From contig JABHKE010000160.1 of the NCBI GenBank assembly GCA_018692355.1, forward strand, positions 1 to 46,259: a DNA stretch of 46,259 nt, written 5' to 3'. Positions 26,109 through 35,584 of the stretch are shown here, one piece after another. Position numbers and translations under genes: made by a program. The DNA is from Fidelibacterota bacterium. GTDB lineage: Bacteria > Fidelibacterota > Marinisomatia > Marinisomatales > UBA1611. The notes below the pieces were generated by a model. It had not been told where the DNA came from. It was given only the letters and a program-made list of their open reading frames with translations, and made no database searches. How positions within the stretch are numbered: the stretch's first letter is position 1; each line of letters starts with the position of its first letter.

Positions 26109-26520
26109 TGATACTGTAAAGTCACTTTACGAAACCCATGGCCATTTTCACGATGGTGATGCGGGGATTGATCTTTTTGTAATCGAGGAACAAACTATTG
26201 AATCTGGGGAGACTACCCTAATCCATTTGGGTATTGCCTGCGAGAATATGGAAAATAAACCGTATCTATTAATGCCGCGATCAAGTATTGCCAAAACGCC
26301 ACTACGGCTATGTAATTCTATTGGGCTCATCGATGCGGGTTATAGAGGTGAAATCATGGCTGCTGTGGATAATATTAAATTGGAGCCATATACTGTGGAA
26401 GAAAAGCAACGCCTTTTTCAATTGGTTGCTATGGATGGAAGTCCCATCCAATTTCAGTTAGTAGACGAATTGACAGAAACACCACGAGGAACGGGGGGGT
26501 TTGGATCAACAGGGAAATAA
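26083..26520 (+). CDS. dut: Deoxyuridine 5'-triphosphate nucleotidohydrolase (dUTPase)
   Basis: 145 residues, normal for trimeric dUTPase, which hydrolyses dUTP to dUMP to keep uracil out of DNA. All five motifs are readable: DAGIDLFV, PRSSIAKTPLRLCN, GLIDAGYRGEIMAAVDN, QRLFQLVAM and the C-terminal arm RGTGGFGSTGK. The 26-bp overlap with the methyltransferase gene is longer than usual here. Cytoplasmic. Confidence 0.95.
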   Translation: MKLKIKPFDDTVKSLYETHGHFHDGDAGIDLFVIEEQTIESGETTLIHLGIACENMENKPYLLMPRSSIAKTPLRLCNSIGLIDAGYRGEIMAAVDNIKLEPYTVEEKQRLFQLVAMDGSPIQFQLVDELTETPRGTGGFGSTGK

Positions 26521-26587
26521 TTATAGTATATGCCATATTGGCGTTATTATTTACCGTGTTCTCACAAAATGAATTATAAGTCATTCT

Positions 26588-26668
26588 GGTACATTCTTTG
26601 TATACATTATATGAAGTTTGAGATATTATCTTAATTGTTGAAAATAAAACATATTATACGGTACATTC
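26588..26668. repeat. Pair of GGTACATTC direct repeats upstream of groES
   Basis: GGTACATTC occurs at 26588-26596 and again at 26660-26668 in the 209-base gap before groES, 72 bp apart. No CIRCE element (TTAGCACTC-N9-GAGTGCTAA) is present. The repeats may be regulator half-sites, but nothing else supports that. I could not place a convincing -35/-10 pair. Confidence 0.3.
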
Positions 26669-26729
26669 GCCGCCACTTTTAAGAAATATTTTAATTAAAC
26701 AAAGATAAACACATAAAGGAGTTTATGAA

Positions 26730-28675
<1,946 letters not shown>

Positions 28676-28680
28676 CTCAC

Positions 28681-28697
28681 ATCAGATTCTATCTGAT
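28681..28697 (+). other. Perfect hairpin just after groEL
   Basis: ATCAGAT pairs with ATCTGAT around a TCT loop, 5 bases after the groEL stop and directly before the terminator. It may protect the 3' end of the mRNA. Confidence 0.4.
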
Positions 28698-28701
28698 TAT
28701 T

Positions 28702-28748
28702 AAAAAGCCCCTAATCCTGAGTTTGTTGAAGGACGGGGCTTTTTTTTT
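28702..28748 (+). terminator. Intrinsic terminator of groES-groEL
   Basis: AAAAAGCCCC (28702-28711) pairs with GGGGCTTTTT (28735-28744), followed by further T. An inner TCCT/AGGA stem lengthens the hairpin. The flanking A-run also makes it usable in the reverse direction. Confidence 0.9.
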
Positions 28749-28799
28749 ATATAAAATGTGAGTGGTACAGGAGAGAAGAGTACCGTAATTTTTTTGCTT

Positions 28800-31526
28800 A
28801 TGTCTTCCAATAAAACAAACAGGAAACGCTTTTTTATACTGGATGGATATGCACTCCTTTATCGAGCTCATTTTGGGTTGATTAGAAATCCACTTATTAC
28901 CAGTTATGGACTTCATACCAGCGCACTCTTTGGTTTTGTAAATCAAGTGCTGAGAATCATAAAATCTGAAAATCCTGATTATATTGCCTGTGCCTTCGAT
29001 TCCAAAGAAAAAACCTTTCGCCATGATATGTACAAGGAGTACAAAGCAAACCGTTCACCCATGCCTGATGAAATGCAACTTCAATTGCCCCATCTTTGGG
29101 AAATGTTAGAAGCCATGAATCTACCCGTTTTAAAAAAGCCAGGTGTGGAAGCAGATGATATCATCGGTACATTGGCAGTCCAGGCTGAAAAAGAAGGGTT
29201 AGATACCTATATTGTGAGCGGCGATAAAGACTTTATGCAACTCATGAATGACCATATCTTTATGTTTGCACCGGGAACTCGAAAAACACCTCATCCCATT
29301 ATATATAATTCTGCTAAAGTAGAAGAGAAATGGGGCGTACCACCCAATAAGATCATCGATCTTTTGGGACTCATGGGCGACAGTTCTGATAATGTGCCCG
29401 GTGTGGCAGGGGTGGGAGAAAAAACAGCAGTAAAACTAATCAAATCCTATGGATCATTAGAAGGCGCATTAGAGAATGCGGATAAAGTCACCAATAAACG
29501 AGCTCACAATGGTTTAAAAGATGGTGTTGAAAATGCCATATTAAGTAAAGAACTGGTTACAATTCTCACTGATGTGGAACTATCCTGTAGCGTGGGTGAA
29601 TTAGAGAAACGAGATATAAATATCGATGCATGTACTGACAAATTCACTGAATTGGAATTTCATGCTATCTTAAAACAATTGGTCGCTGAATCCAATGTTG
29701 AAGTGAAGATAAAAAAGGACAATGTAGAGAAGAATTATAATACAATCCTGACTGAAAAGAGTTTAAACGATCTTGTGAAATCATTGAAAATATCTAAATG
29801 GTTTTCCTTTGTTCTTGAAACAACATCAATTCACGCTATGAAGGCAGACATTGTTGGATTGAGTTTTTCAAATAAAGCAGATTCCGGCTGGTATGTACCA
29901 ATTCAATATTTGGAGAAAGAAAAAAATAATTTCGGAGAAAACGACCTAAAAATTGTCCTGGAAAAATTAAAACCTATTCTTGAAGATGACTCAATCTATA
30001 AGACTGGCCAAAATATCAAATATGATTCATTGATTCTCAAGCGATGTGGTGTAACGGTAAAAGGGATTGAATTTGACACTATGATTGCCGCTCATTTACT
30101 GAATCCGGCTGCCCGGTCATTAAAGTTAGATACCTTGAGTCTAGAACATCTCAATTATGAAATGGTGCCAGTTGAAGAGTTGGTTGGAAAGGGAAAAAAT
30201 CAGATCACAATAGATCAGGTGCCCATAGAAAAAGCAGCATTTTTTTCGATAGAGGATGCAGATATTGTTTTTCAGCTCACTGAATTATTTAAAAACAGAT
30301 TGAAAGAAGCAGAACTCTATGAGTTCTTTTCCACTATTGAAGTACCTTTGATCCCTATTCTTCTTGAAATGGAATATGAAGGTACATTTGTGGATCTGGA
30401 CTTTTTAAAGGAAATGTCTGATGATTTGGGAAAAAAATTGGATGCACTCACATCCGATATTCATCGGTTAGCAGGAACAGAATTCAATATTAATTCTACC
30501 CAGCAGTTGGCGAATATTCTTTTTGATATTTTGGAATTACCCCAGATCAAGAAACGAAGTACAGCAGAAATAGTTTTACAACAATTAAAAAATCAGCATG
30601 AATTGCCAAGACATATCTTAGAATACCGGAAATACAATAAACTAAAAAACACTTATGTGGATGCACTACCAGAATTAGTGAATGATGAAACAGGAAGGAT
30701 TCATTCAACATTTAATCAAACCATAGCTGCAACGGGACGGTTATCTAGTACAAACCCAAATTTCCAAAATATTCCAATCAGAAAAGAAGAGGGTCGGGAA
30801 ATTCGGAAAGCATTTAGAGCAAAAACATCTGGTTGGAAAATATTTTCTGCAGATTATTCTCAAGTAGAACTTCGAGTGATGGCACATTTAAGTCAAGATA
30901 AAGGTTTGATTCAAGCTTTTCAGAATGGCGAAGATATACACTCACGAACAGCAAGCCATGTTTTTAATGTCCCATTAGATTCAGTTCTACCGGAAATGCG
31001 CCAAACGGCAAAAGTTGTGAATTTTGGGATCATGTATGGGGCAGGCCCCTTTCGAATGAGCCAGGAATTAGGGATTCCAAGAATTGAAGCGGTTGCTATA
31101 ATAGATTCTTATTTTGATCAATATTCAGGTATCAGGAATTATATAGATTCCACTTTGGAAAAAGCCCGAAATGATAAATTTGTGGAAACAATGTTAGGCC
31201 GTCGTCGTCCTGTTTGGGATGCAAATTCTGATAACGGTCTTAAACGACAAGCTGCAGAAAGGATGGCCATAAATATGCCAATTCAAGGTTCGGCAGCGGA
31301 AATGATCAAACTGGCCATGTGTTCCATTCATAATGAAATAGTAGCACAAAAAATGAAGTCAAAAATGGTTCTTCAAATTCATGATGAATTATTATTCGAA
31401 TTTCCGGAATCTGAAGAAGAATTATTAATAAAATTGGTTGTGGATAAAATGGAAAATGCTATGAAGTTATCTGTACCACTGGTTGTGGATTATGGGATTG
31501 GCGAAAATTGGTTTGAAGCGCACTAA
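28800..31526 (+). CDS. polA: DNA polymerase I
   Basis: 908 residues from the ATG at 28800; a GTG at 28758 is possible but adds no conserved residues. Repair and Okazaki-fragment polymerase. The 5'-3' exonuclease domain (1 to about 290) has FILDGYALLYRAHFG, KPGVEADDIIGTLA and GDSSDNVPGVAGVGEKTA. The 3'-5' exonuclease domain (about 320-520) is altered: the usual DxE reads FVLET, with Val338 in place of Asp and Glu340 kept, and Phe482 replaces the usual Tyr, while Asp409 and Asp486 remain. The polymerase domain is intact: DYSQVELRVMAH, RQTAKVVNFGIMYG, QIHDELLFE. Confidence 0.97.
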   Translation: MSSNKTNRKRFFILDGYALLYRAHFGLIRNPLITSYGLHTSALFGFVNQVLRIIKSENPDYIACAFDSKEKTFRHDMYKEYKANRSPMPDEMQLQLPHLWEMLEAMNLPVLKKPGVEADDIIGTLAVQAEKEGLDTYIVSGDKDFMQLMNDHIFMFAPGTRKTPHPIIYNSAKVEEKWGVPPNKIIDLLGLMGDSSDNVPGVAGVGEKTAVKLIKSYGSLEGALENADKVTNKRAHNGLKDGVENAILSKELVTILTDVELSCSVGELEKRDINIDACTDKFTELEFHAILKQLVAESNVEVKIKKDNVEKNYNTILTEKSLNDLVKSLKISKWFSFVLETTSIHAMKADIVGLSFSNKADSGWYVPIQYLEKEKNNFGENDLKIVLEKLKPILEDDSIYKTGQNIKYDSLILKRCGVTVKGIEFDTMIAAHLLNPAARSLKLDTLSLEHLNYEMVPVEELVGKGKNQITIDQVPIEKAAFFSIEDADIVFQLTELFKNRLKEAELYEFFSTIEVPLIPILLEMEYEGTFVDLDFLKEMSDDLGKKLDALTSDIHRLAGTEFNINSTQQLANILFDILELPQIKKRSTAEIVLQQLKNQHELPRHILEYRKYNKLKNTYVDALPELVNDETGRIHSTFNQTIAATGRLSSTNPNFQNIPIRKEEGREIRKAFRAKTSGWKIFSADYSQVELRVMAHLSQDKGLIQAFQNGEDIHSRTASHVFNVPLDSVLPEMRQTAKVVNFGIMYGAGPFRMSQELGIPRIEAVAIIDSYFDQYSGIRNYIDSTLEKARNDKFVETMLGRRRPVWDANSDNGLKRQAAERMAINMPIQGSAAEMIKLAMCSIHNEIVAQKMKSKMVLQIHDELLFEFPESEEELLIKLVVDKMENAMKLSVPLVVDYGIGENWFEAH

Positions 31527-31573
31527 TAAGATGGATTGTGAATTAAGATTAGGTAGAGCAGTAAATAAATAAA

Positions 31574-32500
31574 ATGGAAGCAAGTATAACACTAAAAAAA
31601 GTTGGAAAACTGGTAGGGGATAAAACAATCCTCGCTGGACTTTCTTTTGGTGTAGAGCGGGGGAGTCTTGTAGCCATTGTTGGCGTAAATGATTCAGGAA
31701 AAACAACATTGCTAAAACTCTTATCTGGCTTTGAGAACCCTAATTATGGTCAAGTTTTCATTCATGGATTGGATATGGATAAGCGCCGTCAGGAAACTCG
31801 TAAACTTATTGGATATGTGCCTCATGAAAATGATTTGGATCCATGGTTAACCCTTGAACAAAATATACGATTCACTTCTAATTTGTATAAAGTAAGTAAA
31901 TCCACTGCATCTGCTCGTATTTTACGTTATGCAGATGCCCTGAACCTCACGCAAAATTTAAATGAATTGGCTATGAATGTATCTCATGGCACTCAGAAAA
32001 AAACGATGTTAGTTCGAGAATTGGTTCATGATCCAGATGTTTTAATCATGGATGAGCCAACAGGTTATATGGATGCAGAATCAATTCGCCTGACATGGGA
32101 TTTACTGAAGGAATTGAAAGGAAATAAAACAATTGTTTATGTGAGCAACGCGTTGGTTGAGATCGAACAAGCACATGATCGGATTCTGGTTTTTCATGAA
32201 GGGCAAATTCTCATGGATGGACATTTGGATAAATTATTGGAAAGCACCTTAGACTATCATCAATTTCAGATAGAATTTGAAAATTTATCTAAAGAATTGT
32301 ATAAAAAATTGGCTAATGTGGCGACGGTTGTCTCCCCAAATCGATTAGATAATATTTTTCACTTTTATGGACGAACTCGGAATGTATTCTTTGATGTGAT
32401 ACGTACAGCATCTGACGAACTAATGATTGACTTGAATGTAAAGAAATTAGGTTTACGGGATTTACTGGATTCCGAATTTGCCGGACGAGGATTGGATTGA
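31574..32500 (+). CDS. ABC transporter ATP-binding protein with degenerate motifs
   Basis: 308 residues. Walker A GVNDSGKT (37-44) and Walker B VLIMDEPTG (Asp160, Glu161) are good. However, the signature reads VSHGTQ (Ser137-His138-Gly139) instead of LSGGQ, and the switch His is replaced by Asn192 (VSNALVEIEQ). A C-terminal extension of about 80 residues follows, as in drug/lipid/heme exporters of the CcmA/DrrA style. TTG of the permease gene overlaps its stop (TTGA). Energises export with that permease; substrate unknown. Confidence 0.88.
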   Translation: MEASITLKKVGKLVGDKTILAGLSFGVERGSLVAIVGVNDSGKTTLLKLLSGFENPNYGQVFIHGLDMDKRRQETRKLIGYVPHENDLDPWLTLEQNIRFTSNLYKVSKSTASARILRYADALNLTQNLNELAMNVSHGTQKKTMLVRELVHDPDVLIMDEPTGYMDAESIRLTWDLLKELKGNKTIVYVSNALVEIEQAHDRILVFHEGQILMDGHLDKLLESTLDYHQFQIEFENLSKELYKKLANVATVVSPNRLDNIFHFYGRTRNVFFDVIRTASDELMIDLNVKKLGLRDLLDSEFAGRGLD

Positions 32501-33246
32501 TTTACGCTCTGTTTATGCGTCGAATCTGGTCGTGGAAAAACCGCCTGGTTCCAAGTTTGCTATTATTGCTTACTCTGCCTGTTATACTTTTTGTATTGGT
32601 AGGTCTTTCATTGAATAATATAATGAGGAATAGTTTATCCGGCATGCCCTTCGAACTTTGGGTCATTCCCGGTTTCATTTTTATCATTTCATCTATGGGA
32701 TTGTTCCCTCTTATTTATCGGGACTTCTTTGACCTTAGGGTTCACCGTAAAGTCCTCGCCCATGTGGTACTCGCTCCTTACCGGAAACGCATTATGATCT
32801 GTGGATATCTCATTGTTTCAGGAATCGAAGCCATAATTCTTGGCGTAATCTCAATAGGTATTTTTTCAGCAATATCTTCCTTTCCATTATCTGTGATTCA
32901 AACACTTTTCATGATAGTTTGTCTTTCGTTGTACTTATTGCTCCTTGGAAATTTTTTAATCAGTATGGGATTACTTATTAATACAGTGACAACATTTTCT
33001 ATGATTTCTTTCATCACGTTCATTTTTATTTTATTTGGAAATGGTTTTATCATTGAATTCGGTTTTTTTCCAGCTGGCATCGCCTCATTTTTAAAATGGC
33101 AACCCATTTCTATCCCGTTCCAGGTATTTCAGTTGTTTATCAATACCAATATCATTGATTGGCAAATGCTAGTTTATCCCTTGGTTTTAGTTTTATTTTG
33201 GGTGATTGCTAATACTAAAATTCTAAAATGGAAGTTACGCCATTGA
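32497..33246 (+). CDS. ABC-2 type permease
   Basis: 249 residues with six hydrophobic segments, the size and topology of ABC-2 permeases (NodJ/DrrB/CcmB style). The start is TTG at 32497, overlapping the ATPase stop; an ATG at 32515 is an alternative. A positively charged segment DLRVHRKVLAHVVLAPYRKR between helices 2 and 3 may be the coupling region for the ATPase. It overlaps the next gene by 19 bp. No substrate clue. Confidence 0.8.
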   Translation: MIYALFMRRIWSWKNRLVPSLLLLLTLPVILFVLVGLSLNNIMRNSLSGMPFELWVIPGFIFIISSMGLFPLIYRDFFDLRVHRKVLAHVVLAPYRKRIMICGYLIVSGIEAIILGVISIGIFSAISSFPLSVIQTLFMIVCLSLYLLLLGNFLISMGLLINTVTTFSMISFITFIFILFGNGFIIEFGFFPAGIASFLKWQPISIPFQVFQLFINTNIIDWQMLVYPLVLVLFWVIANTKILKWKLRH

Positions 33247-33707
33247 TTGCTTATTTATCTGGCGGTATGGAAAATGCTCAAAATGAAGGTGCGGATTGGC
33301 GTAGTGACATAACAAATTGGTTAAAGGGAAACCTTGGGCATGACACGATTAATCCAGTACTTGAATCGAAAAAATTAGTTCTAACCCATGGTGCGGAAGA
33401 ATATCAAGACTGGAAAACGACTAATCATAGAAAATATAAGGAATTCATTCGATTATTTATTAATCAAGATCTTCGTGCGGTCACCGGGAAAGTGGACTAT
33501 TTAATTGTCCTCTGGGATGAAAGTACATTATATGGTGGAGGTACCCATGGTGAGGTCACCATGGCCTATTGGGTGGATAAACCAATATTTTTGGTAAATA
33601 AACTTCCTAAAGAGAAATTAAGTGGATGGATCTCATCCTGCTCAACTGAAACTTTTAAATCATTTGATGAATTAAAGAAAGCACTCCTTACAGAATTCCA
33701 GTCATGA
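33228..33707 (+). CDS. Nucleoside 2-deoxyribosyltransferase-like protein
   Basis: 159 residues with the layout of the nucleoside 2-deoxyribosyltransferase-like superfamily: N-terminal strand and Gly-rich turn IAYLSGGMENA, a middle strand DYLIVLWDES, then YGGGTHGEVTMAYWVDKPIFLV, where the Thr-x-x-Glu pattern fits the usual nucleophile Glu. Members swap bases on deoxynucleosides or hydrolyse nucleotide sugars. Starts inside the ABC permease gene and overlaps alr by 4 bp (ATGA). Confidence 0.7.
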   Translation: MEVTPLIAYLSGGMENAQNEGADWRSDITNWLKGNLGHDTINPVLESKKLVLTHGAEEYQDWKTTNHRKYKEFIRLFINQDLRAVTGKVDYLIVLWDESTLYGGGTHGEVTMAYWVDKPIFLVNKLPKEKLSGWISSCSTETFKSFDELKKALLTEFQS

Positions 33708-34810
33708 CTTCCATCGGGCCAAAAGCATACATTCATACGGACAGGCTCAAACAAAATCTATGGAATATCCGTCGTCATATAGGAGACAGAAAACTAGTGT
33801 GTGTGGTAAAGGCTAATGGTTATGGTCATGGTGCCTTAGAAATATCTAAAGTTCTCTCGAAAGAATCGGGAATTATTTTTGCAGTTTTTGCATTTGAAGA
33901 AGCCATTGAACTCCGGGATAATGGAATTGATAATGAGATACTGATTTTTTCTCGGATCCTGCCCGAATTAATTTCAAAGGCAAGTGAATTAAACTTTACC
34001 TTGAATGCATGTACAATGGCCGATTTGAAAGCATTGTCAGATTTCCATGTTAGAACAGGAACTTGCCCAACATTTCATCTTAAGTTTGATACAGGAATGA
34101 CACGATTAGGATTTGATGTGTCGGAAGCCCATAAAGTTTTTACTTTTATCGTTAATAATCATTTGAATCCGGAAGGAATTTATTCTCATTTCGCAACGGC
34201 AGATGAAGGTGATCTTTCATATGCAGAATTCCAACTGGGACAATTTAATGAAATTGTTGAAAAAGGTAAAAATACAGGGATTAATTTCAAATATGTTCAT
34301 TGTTCCAATAGTGGTTCAATCCTTAATCTGCCAAATGCATATTTCAATATGATTCGAGTTGGAATGCTCCTGTACGGAGTGTTGCCTTCGGATGAAGTTT
34401 CCATGGATATTAGTGTAGAGCCCGTTATGAGTTTTTGTGGCCCTATTGTGAATGTTCGAAAGGTTCCGGCTGGAACACAGGTGAGTTATGGCGGTGTATT
34501 CACCACAGAAAAAGAAACAAATATCGCTGTGGTTCAAGCCGGGTTTGCCGATGGATTTCCAAGGCCTTGGTATGAAGAAGGATTTGTGGGATATAAAGGT
34601 CAGACTTATAAAATAGCTGGCAGGGTATGTATGGATCAATTCATGGTTGATTTTGGTGATGTGGAGCCAGACGAAGGGGAAGAAGTTTTATTTTTTGGAA
34701 AGAAGGATGGTAACGATATAGCGGTGGAAACTATTGCAAAAGAGATTAACACAACTACCTATGTGTTGCTCACTGCAATTCATGGACGAACAGAAAGGAT
34801 TGTAATCTAA
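33704..34810 (+). CDS. alr: Alanine racemase
   Basis: 368 residues, normal for the PLP enzyme that makes D-alanine for peptidoglycan. The PLP lysine lies in VCVVKANGYGHGALE, the second catalytic Tyr in VSYGGVFTTE, and RVCMDQFMVDFGDV is the conserved C-terminal motif. The barrel has KFDTGMTRLGF and HCSNSGSIL. ATGA overlap with the upstream gene. It ends 42 bp before the convergent GFA-type gene. Confidence 0.95.
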   Translation: MTSIGPKAYIHTDRLKQNLWNIRRHIGDRKLVCVVKANGYGHGALEISKVLSKESGIIFAVFAFEEAIELRDNGIDNEILIFSRILPELISKASELNFTLNACTMADLKALSDFHVRTGTCPTFHLKFDTGMTRLGFDVSEAHKVFTFIVNNHLNPEGIYSHFATADEGDLSYAEFQLGQFNEIVEKGKNTGINFKYVHCSNSGSILNLPNAYFNMIRVGMLLYGVLPSDEVSMDISVEPVMSFCGPIVNVRKVPAGTQVSYGGVFTTEKETNIAVVQAGFADGFPRPWYEEGFVGYKGQTYKIAGRVCMDQFMVDFGDVEPDEGEEVLFFGKKDGNDIAVETIAKEINTTTYVLLTAIHGRTERIVI

Positions 34811-34852
34811 AAACTGTAATACAACAAGATTACTCTTTTGTCTTTATTAGTT

Positions 34853-35236
34853 TCAGGGATAAATAGAATAGTCTGGTATATCATCTGGATTTTCGATCCA
34901 GCATAACCGTTTCTTGGTCCAGATATTTTTTCCCGGTGGATATTTTTCCGGTTCGTCCAAGCATCCAACAGTAATATCTAATTCATTTTTACGGTTGGGG
35001 TGCCAGTAAGTGATAGATGTTCCACATGTAGCACAGAAAGTGCGAATGGCTCGGTTTGATGCGGTATGTATTAGGGGGGACTCATTAAATATTACAGACT
35101 CTTTTTCAAAGACAGCCCAGGTGACAAATGGAGCCCCCACAGAACGTTTACAATTGTCGCAGTGGCAATTCACCACCGAATTTGGATCTTTTGCTGTGGA
35201 AAAGCGGATCTTTCCACAAAAACATCTGCCATGCAT
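34853..35236 (-). CDS. GFA/CENP-V-type zinc-binding protein
   Basis: 127 residues. The cysteine set of the GFA (glutathione-dependent formaldehyde-activating enzyme-like) family is present: GRCFCGKIRF, NCHCDNCKRS and FCATCGTSITYW, which bind two zinc ions. Family members include S-hydroxymethylglutathione synthase, but most are of unknown substrate. It ends close to alr (convergent), and the next minus-strand gene ends 3 bp before its start. Confidence 0.88.
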   Translation of the reverse strand: MHGRCFCGKIRFSTAKDPNSVVNCHCDNCKRSVGAPFVTWAVFEKESVIFNESPLIHTASNRAIRTFCATCGTSITYWHPNRKNELDITVGCLDEPEKYPPGKNIWTKKRLCWIENPDDIPDYSIYP

Positions 35237-35239
35237 TAC

Positions 35240-35572
35240 TTAATCATCTGTTTTCTTTTGTCCCGGACTCCGAACCCAGGAACGGCGATTCTCAAATGAT
35301 TCGATCTTGAGATTTGCCCAATCTTCGATAATATCTTTCAGTTGTGCAGATTGTTCAGGATGTTCTCCAAGATTGGCATCAATCAACTCATTGAGCTGAC
35401 CTTTCCTTTCCTGAACTTGTCCATATGAAACAATATCTGCATTGGCATCTTCTTCTTTTTGCACCATATTTTCTGCAAGATCTGTGTCAAGTTTATCACG
35501 TTTTTTATCTCTTTTTTCAGTTAATCCGTAGATCAATAATCCAATAAGAACAACAATGATTGCAATATACAT
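35240..35572 (-). CDS. Single-pass membrane protein of unknown function
   Basis: 110 residues: an N-terminal membrane helix (YIAIIVVLIGLLIYGL) then a highly charged, probably helical tail with KRDKKRDKLDTDLAEN and a second acidic segment. No recognised family. It lies between the SLC13 transporter and the GFA-type gene on the same strand, 12 bp from the former, so may be co-transcribed with both. Confidence 0.55.
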   Translation of the reverse strand: MYIAIIVVLIGLLIYGLTEKRDKKRDKLDTDLAENMVQKEEDANADIVSYGQVQERKGQLNELIDANLGEHPEQSAQLKDIIEDWANLKIESFENRRSWVRSPGQKKTDD

Positions 35573-35584
35573 ATTATAGCTCCT

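Noticed and set aside
28764-28784. GGTAC/GTACC hairpin followed by a T-run just before polA
   Set aside because: Only a 5-bp stem with an 11-base loop; probably too weak to act, and a strong terminator already lies 20 bases upstream.
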